Source: Bacilli bacterium (lineage in GTDB: Bacteria; Bacillota_I; Bacilli_A; RFN20; CAG-826). From it: a DNA stretch of 64,000 nt. A model generated the notes under the pieces. It was given only the letters and a program-made list of their open reading frames with translations. It made no database searches and was not told the DNA's origin. Positions 47,916 to 57,079 of this stretch are shown piece after piece. The stretch covers positions 69,544 to 133,543 of the forward strand of contig JAKSUV010000001.1 in assembly GCA_024408655.1 (NCBI GenBank). Reading direction: 5' to 3'. The translations under genes and the position numbers were made by a program. Positions within the stretch are counted from its first letter, which is position 1. Each line of letters starts with the position of its first letter.

Positions 47916-48212
47916 TTATTCATCTATCCTTTCAATACTGACTAATTCAGCATTCTTACCGGTTTCCTTGTGGAAATCGATGGTGGCGGTTAACGCCGCG
48001 ACGACCGCGTCTTGGTCTTCGTCTAATAATTTATTCTCGGCTTTTGGGTTAATGTGAGCTAAGGAATCGGCTTTATCCGTTCCTAACTTCACCCCGTGGG
48101 TGACCAAAATAATAATGATTAAAACTAAGAAGACGAGAAGAATCGCAATTAAACTGACAAGTAATGAGTCTAAGAAGGTAAACTCACCTGCAGGCCAAAT
48201 TCCTTGATACAT
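47916..48212 (-). CDS. oadG: Decarboxylase gamma-type subunit
   Basis: A 98-residue protein with one transmembrane helix (about 14-40) and a cytoplasmic tail, matching OadG in size, topology and position between the alpha and carrier genes. OadG holds the complex together. Sequence similarity is weak in this family, so the call rests on context. Confidence 0.8.
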   Translation of the reverse strand: MYQGIWPAGEFTFLDSLLVSLIAILLVFLVLIIIILVTHGVKLGTDKADSLAHINPKAENKLLDEDQDAVVAALTATIDFHKETGKNAELVSIERIDE

Positions 48213-48216
48213 ACCT

Positions 48217-49587
48217 TTACGCCTTTAATTTAATCCTTGTCGGTTTTTTATCCGCTTTCCGTTGCTCAAAAAACTTCATCGCGACTTCGGGGAAGAGGGC
48301 TAAACTTAACACGTCTTCATCGGTCTTAGCGATGTGCTTATATTGCTTCTTGAGCTTTTCAAATTCGGGTTTTAAATCATCCGCTGGACGATAGGTAATG
48401 ACCTTATCGTTACCGATGATCTTCTTTCTTATTTCTTCGTTTACGGGAGCAGGAGCTTGACCATATTGACCATGTAAATAAGCGTTGATCTCTTTCGGGA
48501 CCATTTTATAACGTTCACCCGTAATGACATTCATCACCGCTTGCGTACCAACCATTTGTGAAAGTGGGGTAACAAGTGGTGGATAACCTAAATCTTTCCG
48601 GACATGAGGCACTTCTTTTAAGACCTCGTCTAATTTATCTTCTTTCCCTTGTTGCTTTAATTGGCTAATTAAATTAGAAAGCATACCACCGGGTACTTGA
48701 TAAATTAAAATGTTGGGGTTAAAGCCTAACACTTTGGGATTTAGTAAACCGTTCGCGATATATTTTTGGCGCACGACTTGCATCTTCTTAGCAGCAGCGT
48801 TAAGCATCTCTACATTTAGTTTTGGATCATACTTCGTGCCTTGATAAGCGAAGTTAAACGCTTCGGTACAAGGTTGAGAAGTACCACTCGCTAATGGGGA
48901 AAGCGCGCAGTCAATAATATCAACGCCCGCTTCAATCGCTTTTTGGTAAGTCATCTCCATTAAGCCGCCAGTACAGTGACTATGTAATTCAATGGGCAAC
49001 TTGACCGCTTTCTTTAATTCACTAATTAATTCATACGCGGTGGTGGGTAATAAAACGCCCGCCATATCCTTAATACATAAAGAATCCGCACCAAGTTTTT
49101 CAACTTTTTTCGCTAAGTCAACATAGTACTTAACGGTATGAACTGGGCTAGTGGTGTAGCTTAAAGCAATTTGGCATTCACCACCATATTTCTTGGTGGC
49201 TTTGACCGCTCTTTCTAAGTTACGGATATCATTTAAGGCATCAAACACCCGAATGATATCAATACCATTTTTAATCGATTTCTCGACAAACTTATCCACC
49301 ACATCATCCGCGTAGTGACGGTACCCTAAGATGTTTTGGCCCCGGAATAACATTTGTAATTTTGTGTGTTTACAAATCTTCCGCGCCTTTCTTAATCTCT
49401 CCCACGGATCCTCGTTTAAGAAACGTAAGCAAGCATCAAAGGTTGCTCCGCCCCAAATTTCAATCGCGTGGTAACCGACTTTGTCAAGCTCGGGTAATGC
49501 GCTTAACACTTCATCGGTGTTCATTCGCGTGGCAAACAAAGATTGATGACCATCGCGTAGGCAAGTTTCGACAATTTTTACTCCCAT
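48217..49587 (-). CDS. oadA: Oxaloacetate decarboxylase, carboxyltransferase subunit
   Basis: A 456-residue TIM-barrel carboxyltransferase that moves CO2 from oxaloacetate to biotin, giving pyruvate. It has the start ETCLRDGHQSL, KDMAGVLLP with the catalytic Lys region, HSHCTGG (metal His pair) and the C-terminal PASS-like region. No biotin domain is fused. AAGGAGG precedes the ATG. pckA lies directly upstream. Confidence 0.96.
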   Translation of the reverse strand: MGVKIVETCLRDGHQSLFATRMNTDEVLSALPELDKVGYHAIEIWGGATFDACLRFLNEDPWERLRKARKICKHTKLQMLFRGQNILGYRHYADDVVDKFVEKSIKNGIDIIRVFDALNDIRNLERAVKATKKYGGECQIALSYTTSPVHTVKYYVDLAKKVEKLGADSLCIKDMAGVLLPTTAYELISELKKAVKLPIELHSHCTGGLMEMTYQKAIEAGVDIIDCALSPLASGTSQPCTEAFNFAYQGTKYDPKLNVEMLNAAAKKMQVVRQKYIANGLLNPKVLGFNPNILIYQVPGGMLSNLISQLKQQGKEDKLDEVLKEVPHVRKDLGYPPLVTPLSQMVGTQAVMNVITGERYKMVPKEINAYLHGQYGQAPAPVNEEIRKKIIGNDKVITYRPADDLKPEFEKLKKQYKHIAKTDEDVLSLALFPEVAMKFFEQRKADKKPTRIKLKA

Positions 49588-49599
49588 AAATCCTCCTTA

Positions 49600-51204
49600 T
49601 TAAATTTTTGGTCCAGCTTTCACTAATGCCTTGCCGGCATCATTAGTGGTGTATTTGTTAAAGTTTTTGACAAAGCGATTTGCTAAATCAATCGCCTTTT
49701 TATCCCAATCCGCTTTGTTCGCATAGGTGTCACGTGGATCAAGAATGTTAGTGTCAACACCTGGTAAAGCAGTTGGTACGGCTAAATTAAAGTAAGGAAT
49801 CGTCTTCGTGGGTGCTTGGTTAATTGAACCATTTAAGATGGCATCAATAATGCCACGGGTATCCTTAATCGAAATCCGTTTACCAGTACCATTCCAGCCA
49901 GTATTAACTAGATAAGCTTTAGCGCCACTCTTTTGCATTCTCTTCACTAATTCTTCAGCGTATTTAGTGGGTGGTAATTCAAGGAAGGCTTGACCAAAAC
50001 AGGCCGAGAAAGTCGGCGTTGGTTCAACAATTCCTCTTTCGGTACCAGCCAGTTTCGCCGTAAAGCCACTTAAGAAATAATATTGGGTTTGTTCAGGTGT
50101 TAAGATGCTCACGGGTGGTAAAACACCAAAAGCGTCGGCGCTTAAGAAGATGACATTCTTCGCGGCGGGAGCGCTACTAATTGGTTTCACAATCTTATCA
50201 ATATGATTAATTGGATAGGACACGCGGGTATTTTCGGTAACGGACTTATCCGCGAAATTGATCTTTCCGTTTTGATCAACCGTGACGTTTTCTAATAACG
50301 CATTACGTTTAATGGCCCGGTAGATATCGGGTTCGCTATCTTTATCAAGATTAATGACTTTAGCGTAGCAACCACCTTCAAAGTTAAAGACGCCATTATC
50401 GTCCCAACCATGTTCATCATCACCAATGAGTAAACGTTTTGGATCAGTTGATAAGGTAGTTTTACCAGTACCAGATAGACCAAAGAAGATGGCAGTATCT
50501 TTACCATTAAGGTCAGTGTTCGCTGAGCAGTGCATACTCGCGATCCCTTTTAAAGGAAGATAATAGTTCATCATCGAGAACATGCCTTTCTTCATCTCGC
50601 CACCATACCAAGTATTAATAATGACTTGCTCGCGCGAAGAGATATTAAAGACCACCGCGGTTTCGCTATTTAGACCTAATTCTTTAAAGTTAGTAACCTT
50701 GGCTTTCGAAGCGTTATAGACCACAAAGTCAGGTTTAAAGTTAGCTAATTCTTCCTCGCTTGGTTGAATAAACATATTCTTAATAAAGTGAGCTTGCCAA
50801 GCCACTTCCATAATGAAGCGGACAGCCATTCTCGTATCTTTGTTAGCTCCACAATAGGCATCAACTACATATAATTTCTTGTTAGATAATTCTTCGACCG
50901 CGATCTTTTTCACGGCTTCCCACGCGGCTTGACTTGCGGGGTGGTTATCATTCTTATATTCAGGGGTGGTCCACCAAACGGTATCTTTGGAGCGATCATC
51001 CATCACGATAAATTTATCTTTGGGTGAACGGCCAGTATAAATACCAGTCATCACGTTGATAGCGTCTAATTCGGTTAACACGCCTTTTTCGTAACCGGTG
51101 AGTTCGGGTTTAGTTTCTTCGCTAAATAAAAACTCGTAAGAAGGGTTGCGAATAATTTCTGTGGCATTTTTAATGCCGTATTGAGACAAGTCAATTTTTT
51201 CCAT
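49600..51204 (-). CDS. pckA: Phosphoenolpyruvate carboxykinase (ATP)
   Basis: A 534-residue enzyme of the ATP-dependent family that interconverts oxaloacetate + ATP and PEP + CO2 + ADP. The P-loop [11 protein letters not shown] is followed by the kinase-2 and metal region [24 protein letters not shown] near 60 binds oxaloacetate. It leads the operon pckA-oadA-oadG-BCCP-oadB-birA; TATAAT (minus strand, near 51257-51262) lies about 50 nt upstream of the ATG. It can work in the CO2-fixing, ATP-forming direction in gut anaerobes. Confidence 0.97.
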   Translation of the reverse strand: MEKIDLSQYGIKNATEIIRNPSYEFLFSEETKPELTGYEKGVLTELDAINVMTGIYTGRSPKDKFIVMDDRSKDTVWWTTPEYKNDNHPASQAAWEAVKKIAVEELSNKKLYVVDAYCGANKDTRMAVRFIMEVAWQAHFIKNMFIQPSEEELANFKPDFVVYNASKAKVTNFKELGLNSETAVVFNISSREQVIINTWYGGEMKKGMFSMMNYYLPLKGIASMHCSANTDLNGKDTAIFFGLSGTGKTTLSTDPKRLLIGDDEHGWDDNGVFNFEGGCYAKVINLDKDSEPDIYRAIKRNALLENVTVDQNGKINFADKSVTENTRVSYPINHIDKIVKPISSAPAAKNVIFLSADAFGVLPPVSILTPEQTQYYFLSGFTAKLAGTERGIVEPTPTFSACFGQAFLELPPTKYAEELVKRMQKSGAKAYLVNTGWNGTGKRISIKDTRGIIDAILNGSINQAPTKTIPYFNLAVPTALPGVDTNILDPRDTYANKADWDKKAIDLANRFVKNFNKYTTNDAGKALVKAGPKI

Positions 51205-51360
51205 AAATTGTTCCTTCTTTAAAAATTGATTTTCTTTAAATGAAAAATCTAAAGAAATTATAACACTAAATTTTATTTATATAAATAAAAATTAACCATT
51301 AATTTAGACAAATTGTTTAAGAAGACTTTTTATGTGGTGCTTGAGGGCAATTTAAATAAT

Positions 51361-51394
51361 TAACCTATAACATAGTTGCAAAAATAGGTTAACT
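51361..51394 (+). repeat. Left 34-bp palindromic direct repeat of the HipA cassette
   Basis: It matches 31 of 34 positions of 52704-52737. Arms TAACCTAT (51361-51368) and ATAGGTTA (51384-51391) form a perfect 8-bp inverted repeat. It covers the -35 hexamer and part of the spacer of the HipA-gene promoter, so it can be an operator as well as a boundary repeat. Confidence 0.9.
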
Positions 51395-51404
51395 AATTTA
51401 CAAT
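51376..51404 (+). promoter_or_regulatory. Promoter of the HipA-like gene
   Basis: TTGCAA (51376-51381), a 17-bp spacer and TACAAT (51399-51404). The ATG at 51412 lies 7 nt behind the -10, as in other leaderless starts here. The other in-frame ATG (51406) would fall upstream of the transcript's first base. Confidence 0.75.
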
Positions 51405-51411
51405 AATGTTT

Positions 51412-52713
51412 ATGAAGAGCGTGATTGACTTATATCGTGAATTAGAATCCCTGCCTAAAGGATATATTTCCAAGAAAAAAATTAAAGGCAAGACCTATTT
51501 TTATTTACAATTTGTTAAAAATAATAAAATTTACTCACGTTATATTAAAGCTAGTGAACTCAGCCAAATCATCTTTTTGTTAAAACGCCGCAAAAAAATT
51601 GAAAATGAGATTCGTCATTTAAGGAAAAGAAACTCATCTTTAACATTATCTAAAAACGCGGTTGCTTTAAACGGATTTGTCATGATGGGTGATGAGAAAG
51701 TTGCTCAATATCAAAACGGAAATTTGGTTGAAATTAATCGTAAGAAAGCCCCTCTATATTTAGTCAGAACTGGAAATATTGAAGAATATTTGAAAAGTCG
51801 TACCTTAGATTTAACACGCCCTAATGCGCGCATATTGTTGAAGACATTAAATATTCAAGATAAGGAAAAAATAATTGCTTTATACGCTCATGGGGCGACC
51901 ATTAGTGATAATTATTGGTTTAAAGCTTTAGGTAGCAAATTAAAATATCATGATATTTATTTTTCTAATGATCAATATAGTGATTTAGCTTTAAAAGGGA
52001 AAATTATTCCGTTAAGGCAACTAGGTTCGCCATCACCAGAATTAACAGCCATTGGTAGTTTTGAAAAATGTTGGAAAATTATTAATAACGAGTGGTGGCT
52101 TTATAAAGCTGGGCAAGAAGATAATATATTTTCTGAGCTGTTTAGTGCTAAATTTGCTGAACTTTTGGGTATTCCATCGGCTATTTACGAATATGATAGT
52201 GGTTATATCAGAAGCAAAAACTTTGCGGATAAATTAAATTTTGAACCAATGTTTGCAATCTGTGGTGATAACGAAGAATATGATTTTGTTTTTGCAAAAC
52301 TATTGGAGATTAGTCCTACGATTGCGCAAGCGTATATCAATTTATTGATTTTTGATGCAATCACTTACAATGTCGATCGTCATAATCAAAATTACGGATT
52401 GATGCGTAATAAAAAAACTGGTGAAATTATTTCATTGGCGCCTAATTTTGACAATAATATGTCTTTATTTGCGTATAACCATACACTTAATCAAGATGTA
52501 AAAAATGATGGTCTAATTAAATTGTTGGTGGCCTTCTTAACTAAAAATCCAAAAGCGCAGAAATTGTTTAAAAATATTAGATTGCCCGATATAACTAAAA
52601 AAGATTTATTGGCGATATTAAATGCGATCCCTATTAAAAGAGATAATACATTAATTATTTCGTTTATTTTAAATCGCTTATATTATTTTAAAAAAATGCA
52701 AGATAACCTATAA
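51412..52713 (+). CDS. HipA-like kinase, orphan
   Basis: A 433-residue protein, starting at 51412 by promoter spacing. Residues 1-75 form a small domain (GYISKKKIKGKTYFYLQF) ending in a basic helix. The C-terminal half is a HipA-type kinase lobe: Lys232 in WWLYKAG, catalytic Asp322 in VDRHNQNYG and metal Asp347 in NFDNN. HipA kinases phosphorylate host targets such as aminoacyl-tRNA synthetases and are usually held by HipB; no hipB-type gene is next to it. The stop codon TAA lies inside the right 34-bp repeat. The A/T-rich codon use suggests transfer. Confidence 0.85.
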   Translation: MKSVIDLYRELESLPKGYISKKKIKGKTYFYLQFVKNNKIYSRYIKASELSQIIFLLKRRKKIENEIRHLRKRNSSLTLSKNAVALNGFVMMGDEKVAQYQNGNLVEINRKKAPLYLVRTGNIEEYLKSRTLDLTRPNARILLKTLNIQDKEKIIALYAHGATISDNYWFKALGSKLKYHDIYFSNDQYSDLALKGKIIPLRQLGSPSPELTAIGSFEKCWKIINNEWWLYKAGQEDNIFSELFSAKFAELLGIPSAIYEYDSGYIRSKNFADKLNFEPMFAICGDNEEYDFVFAKLLEISPTIAQAYINLLIFDAITYNVDRHNQNYGLMRNKKTGEIISLAPNFDNNMSLFAYNHTLNQDVKNDGLIKLLVAFLTKNPKAQKLFKNIRLPDITKKDLLAILNAIPIKRDNTLIISFILNRLYYFKKMQDNL

Positions 52714-52737
52714 CATAATTAAAAAAATAGGTTAACT
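52704..52737 (+). repeat. Right 34-bp palindromic direct repeat of the HipA cassette
   Basis: A direct repeat of 51361-51394, with the same arms at 52704-52711 and 52727-52734. All three differences lie in the centre, two of them (and one flanking G) at the -35 of the left copy, so this copy carries no TTGCAA. The HipA stop codon (52711-52713) is part of the repeat. Confidence 0.9.
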
Positions 52738-52812
52738 GATACTGCTTTAATAATTTAGCATAAATTATCTATGATATAATATAGGCGTTTACAACGAATA
52801 AAAGACAAACAA

Positions 52813-54540
52813 ATGAAAATTGAATTTGAATTGATACCATTAATCGCGTTAATTATTGGCGGGTTAGCCTTATTTTTATACGGCATTACTTCGCTATCAA
52901 ATAGTTTAAAAGAATTAGCGAACGGTGACCGTTTTCGTCGGATGATCTCGAAGGCCACCAGTAATCCAATTAAAAGTTGTGCGATTGGAACAGGCTTTAC
53001 CACGATTATTCAAAGTAGTGGTGGCACCTACGCTTTATCAATTGGCTTAGTGAAAGCCGGAGCACTTGAATACCGGAGTGCGATTGCTATTGTCATTGGT
53101 GCGAACCTTGGTACTTGTATTACTTCGTTCTTAATTTCGATTCCGGGTATTTCGCAATTCATGCCCTTTGTGGCTTTAATAGCGGCTTTTGTGATGATGG
53201 TAGTGCATAGCCGAAAAGCACAACAATGGAGCCAGATTGCTTTTAGCTTTAGCTTAATCTTCTTTGGCATTTGGCTCATGGAATTTTTCATTAAAAATGG
53301 GATCGCGACTCAAGATTGGTTTACCCACTTTATGGAATTTTTAAATAACTATCCATGGCTCGGCTTATTATTTGGCACAGCGGTCACTTTAATTTTCCAA
53401 TCTTGTTCAGCGGTTATCGGTGTAATTCAAGGTGTCTTCGCCGCGGCCGTTTTAAGTGGAGCACCCATTACCTTATTTGGTATGCTACCAATTGTCATTG
53501 GCTCTAATATTGGGGCTATGATTCCTGCGGTTTTATCAGCGTTTGGCGGTAACGCGATGGGTAAACGTGTCGCGTTCGCTAATGGCTTTATGAAGGTAAC
53601 GGCGGGTTTAGTGTTCATGGGTTTACTTTATGCGGTTCAACCATTCTTAAATTCGTTAGGAGTGACCGAAAACACCGCGCGGTTACAGATTGCTGTTTTC
53701 CATTTAATCTTTAACCTTACCTCAGTATTAGTTTTCTTGCCTTTACTCAATTTCCTCTGTTGGATGAGCGCAAAAGTATTTCCATCAAAGAAAAGTGTTG
53801 GCGAAAAAATTGCGTTCACCGAACTTGATCCGAAGGTGATGAAATCGTTCCCTTCTACTGGCTTATCATTAGCGAACGACTTATCAATCAAAATGTTTAA
53901 TTATGTTGTTAAGATGTTTGAATGTTTAGGTAAATATATGCGCGAAAACGATGAAGAAGTGAAAGATTATATTTTGGAATTAGAGCGAGCGGTGGATAAT
54001 ATTGACCGCCATTTAGCGGACTTCTTGTTACACGCGGTGCCGGGCAGTTTATCTTATACTGACCAAGCTCGCTACGCGTACATCATGCGCGGTATTAAAG
54101 ATATTGAACGGATTGGTGACTATGGAGAAAATTTATTAAATTTCTATTCTTCAATGTATGAGAAGAAAGAAAAATTTGATACTAACCAAAACACTGAATT
54201 AACAGAAGCGCATAAAGAAGCCATCGATATCATTATGCGGACGATGAAGATTTATGAAGCAGCGGATAAACAAGCCGCCCTCACGATCATCCAAGAAAGA
54301 CGCGATTATGTTCAATTACTTGATAAATATCAGAACGCATATTTTACTCGCGAGATGAAGAAGAAAGGGGTCGAGAAGGCGAGTTATTTATCATTAGTTT
54401 ATGTTGATATCTTAAACTGCTACGAAAGAGTGTATGCGCACTGCGCCAACATCGCTAAACTATTTAATAGCGATAAAGATCCAAATCGTTACGCGAAGAA
54501 AGACGAAACGCGGTTTTCGGCCATGGCTTCGCGTTACTAA
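52813..54540 (+). CDS. Na+/phosphate cotransporter with PhoU-like domain
   Basis: A 575-residue protein with about eight to nine helices in residues 1-320 and two inverted repeats with QSS-type motifs ([25 protein letters not shown]). A helical PhoU-like domain follows at about 350-550. It belongs to the NptA/PNaS family that brings in phosphate with Na+. TATAAT lies near 52772-52777 with a leader of about 30 nt. It may use the Na+ gradient built by the Oad complex. Confidence 0.92.
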   Translation: MKIEFELIPLIALIIGGLALFLYGITSLSNSLKELANGDRFRRMISKATSNPIKSCAIGTGFTTIIQSSGGTYALSIGLVKAGALEYRSAIAIVIGANLGTCITSFLISIPGISQFMPFVALIAAFVMMVVHSRKAQQWSQIAFSFSLIFFGIWLMEFFIKNGIATQDWFTHFMEFLNNYPWLGLLFGTAVTLIFQSCSAVIGVIQGVFAAAVLSGAPITLFGMLPIVIGSNIGAMIPAVLSAFGGNAMGKRVAFANGFMKVTAGLVFMGLLYAVQPFLNSLGVTENTARLQIAVFHLIFNLTSVLVFLPLLNFLCWMSAKVFPSKKSVGEKIAFTELDPKVMKSFPSTGLSLANDLSIKMFNYVVKMFECLGKYMRENDEEVKDYILELERAVDNIDRHLADFLLHAVPGSLSYTDQARYAYIMRGIKDIERIGDYGENLLNFYSSMYEKKEKFDTNQNTELTEAHKEAIDIIMRTMKIYEAADKQAALTIIQERRDYVQLLDKYQNAYFTREMKKKGVEKASYLSLVYVDILNCYERVYAHCANIAKLFNSDKDPNRYAKKDETRFSAMASRY

Positions 54541-54566
54541 TATATAAATATATAAGGAGAAGAAAT

Positions 54567-55313
54567 ATGTATAAGTTAGTACTCATTCGACACGGTGAAA
54601 GTGAATGGAACAAATTAAATTTATTCACGGGTTGGACCGATGTTGATCTAAGCGCCAAAGGAATTGAAGAAGCCAAAACTGGCGGCCAACTTTTAAAAGA
54701 TGGCGGCTATGATTTTGACCTTTGCTATACCTCTTATTTAAAACGCGCCCAACATACCCTGGCGTTAGTGCTTGAAGCGATGGGCAAAACCAATTTACCA
54801 ATTGTGAAAGCTTGGCAATTAAATGAACGGCACTATGGTGCACTCCAAGGTTTAAACAAGAGTGAAACAGCGGAAAAATATGGTGAAGCGCAAGTAAAAA
54901 TCTGGCGGAGAAGTTACGATGTACCACCACCCGCTTTAGCCCTTGATGATAAACGGGCGCCCGTTAATGATCCGCTTTATCATGATGTTGATAAGAGTCT
55001 TTTACCTTTAACTGAATCATTAAAAATTACTGTGGCGCGGGCCGTGCCTTATTGGGACAAAGTCATTAAACCAGAAGTGATGAAAGGGAAGAAAGTTTTA
55101 ATTGCCGCGCATGGTAATTCGTTAAGAGCGTTAGTGAAATATTTTGACCAAATGAGCGATGAAGCGATTACCGAAGTCAATATCCCAACGGGTGTCCCGC
55201 TTGTCTATGAATTTGATGACAATTTCCGGGTAATAAAAAAATATTATCTCGGTGATCAAGAAGCTTTGAAAGCGAAAATGGCCGCAGTGGCTAACCAAGG
55301 CAAAGCGAAATAA
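54567..55313 (+). CDS. gpmA: 2,3-bisphosphoglycerate-dependent phosphoglycerate mutase
   Basis: A 248-residue glycolytic enzyme interconverting 3- and 2-phosphoglycerate. [10 protein letters not shown] carries the phospho-His (near 10), [10 protein letters not shown] follows, [13 protein letters not shown] holds the substrate loop, and the second His is in [16 protein letters not shown] precedes the ATG. Confidence 0.97.
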   Translation: MYKLVLIRHGESEWNKLNLFTGWTDVDLSAKGIEEAKTGGQLLKDGGYDFDLCYTSYLKRAQHTLALVLEAMGKTNLPIVKAWQLNERHYGALQGLNKSETAEKYGEAQVKIWRRSYDVPPPALALDDKRAPVNDPLYHDVDKSLLPLTESLKITVARAVPYWDKVIKPEVMKGKKVLIAAHGNSLRALVKYFDQMSDEAITEVNIPTGVPLVYEFDDNFRVIKKYYLGDQEALKAKMAAVANQGKAK

Positions 55314-55353
55314 CTTTTAGCAGCTCGTCGTTTTATATTGTATAATATAAAGG

Positions 55354-56757
55354 ATGAAAAATAAGAAACGTCTAAAGGCTCTTGGAATTACATTAGCTAT
55401 TTTGGCTGTTCTTTTATTAGTTACTTGGGCAATCTTTGCTATTAAACAAGACTCACCCGATTCACCACCTCCACCGGAACAAGTGGTAGCGCTTGATAAA
55501 GTGCTCGCGATGTTTATTGGTCTATTTACCATCGCTTTACTTGGGCAACTACTTGGTTCCATTTCGATTAAAAATGTTTCGCTTGGTTCCGCTGGCGCCT
55601 TCTTAGTGGCTATTTTGTTTGGTTTCCTTTTCACGATGATTCCAGAGGATTTACCAATTCTTCGTTATTTTAGAATTGATCCGACCACGATTTCGACTGA
55701 CCTTGGTAATATCGGTTATTGGTACGCGAACATCTTACAAAACTTTGGTTTAATTCTCTTTATTAGTGCGGTTGGCTTTATGGCTGGTCCGACCTTCTTT
55801 AAAAGCTTCCAACAAAACGCAAAGGCCTATATTGTCCTTGCGGTCGTGGTATCTTTAGCTGGTCAATTAATGGCGGCCGCGATTGCTCCAATCCCGGGTA
55901 TTGGTGTAGGTTACGCGGCGGGTATTTTTGCCGGCGCTTTAACTTCCACTCCGGCTTATGCGGCAGCACTTAACGCCGCGAATTTAATATCACCGACTTT
56001 GGCTACTAATGTCACGGTTGGATATGCGATTACTTATCCATTCGGCGTCATTGGTGTCGTCTTATTTATTCAATTAATGCCGCGCATTCTCCATGCGGAT
56101 ATGGCAAAAGAAAGAGAAGCGATTAAGATCGATGTTTCAACTGACCGCACCGTTGGAACCATTGACATGAAGGCGCTTTATAAATTTGACCCCTATGGCT
56201 TGTTCCCAATGTTTATGGCGATCATCGCTGGTATTTTAGTTGGTTTAATTAGAATTCCGTTAACGATGCAAGGCTTTGCGGGTCCTTGCTTTAGTTTAGG
56301 GACGACCGGCGGCGTGCTCTTCTCTTGCTTATTAATGGGTCACTTCGGACACTTTGGTCGTGTCTCATTAGAAGTAAGTGATCAAACGAATAAGACTTTC
56401 CGTGAGCTGGGTTTATTAATCTTCTTAATCGGCGCTGGCGTTAATGGTGGCGCCCAAATTGTTCAAGGTATTTCCCAAAACGAACAAGGTCCATTAATCA
56501 TTGTTTATATCTTTGTGCTCGGTGCGATTATTACAATTTTACCCGCTTTAATCGGTTTCATCATTGCGCAAAAGATTTTAAAATTGCCTTTATTAAATAA
56601 CTTAGGTGCAATTACTGGTTCAATGACTTCGACACCATCTTTAGCGAGCTTAATTAACGCGGCGAAAACCGAAGATGTTGCTGCGGCGTACGCAATTGCC
56701 TTCCCGCTAGCGACTATCCTTACTACAATTACTAATAACCTATTTGTTAGTATATAA
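55354..56757 (+). CDS. AspT/YidE-type carrier
   Basis: A 467-residue membrane protein with a two-repeat layout. Each half has the family core with TSTP (AGALTSTPAYAAAL near 190 and ITGSMTSTPSLASL near 428), a pattern of aspartate:alanine antiporter AspT and YbjL/YidE proteins. RCK/TrkA_C domains found in the middle of longer relatives are missing. Substrate is unknown; amino acid or dicarboxylate exchange is possible. TATAAT (55341-55346) lies 7 nt before the ATG. Confidence 0.85.
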   Translation: MKNKKRLKALGITLAILAVLLLVTWAIFAIKQDSPDSPPPPEQVVALDKVLAMFIGLFTIALLGQLLGSISIKNVSLGSAGAFLVAILFGFLFTMIPEDLPILRYFRIDPTTISTDLGNIGYWYANILQNFGLILFISAVGFMAGPTFFKSFQQNAKAYIVLAVVVSLAGQLMAAAIAPIPGIGVGYAAGIFAGALTSTPAYAAALNAANLISPTLATNVTVGYAITYPFGVIGVVLFIQLMPRILHADMAKEREAIKIDVSTDRTVGTIDMKALYKFDPYGLFPMFMAIIAGILVGLIRIPLTMQGFAGPCFSLGTTGGVLFSCLLMGHFGHFGRVSLEVSDQTNKTFRELGLLIFLIGAGVNGGAQIVQGISQNEQGPLIIVYIFVLGAIITILPALIGFIIAQKILKLPLLNNLGAITGSMTSTPSLASLINAAKTEDVAAAYAIAFPLATILTTITNNLFVSI

Positions 56758-56759
56758 AT

Positions 56760-57008
56760 TTATTGTGGTTTTTCACTGACCGGTTTAACCGCTTTAACTT
56801 CTTTAACTTCTTCTAAGAGGATAATTTCAATCCCATCTTTAATTGTATTATCAATAAAGGCGCAGCCTTCACAAGCACCAATCATTTTGATATAAACGGT
56901 GCCATCAATAAAAGAATCAAATTCCACGTCGCCGCCATCGCGTTGTAAAAAGGGACGCACTTTTTCTAGGGTGGCTTTAATAGCTTTAATTACTTCTTCA
57001 TTCGCCAT
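56760..57008 (-). CDS. NifU C-terminal-type Fe-S scaffold
   Basis: An 82-residue protein with the NifU/Nfu domain: RPFLQRDGGDVEF at the start and the cluster-binding CEGC. It carries or transfers Fe-S clusters, which NrdG in this window would need. TATAAT (rc of 57017-57022) is 8 nt before the ATG. It is divergent from 57080-58804. Confidence 0.93.
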   Translation of the reverse strand: MANEEVIKAIKATLEKVRPFLQRDGGDVEFDSFIDGTVYIKMIGACEGCAFIDNTIKDGIEIILLEEVKEVKAVKPVSEKPQ

Positions 57009-57079
57009 ACGAAGATATTATACGCGGAATTTAATTATTGTTAATAATTATCCATCGGGATATAGTTATAGTAAAATAT

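Noticed and set aside
51361-52737. Insertion sequence
   Set aside because: No transposase is encoded, and the end repeats are direct copies rather than terminal inverted repeats.
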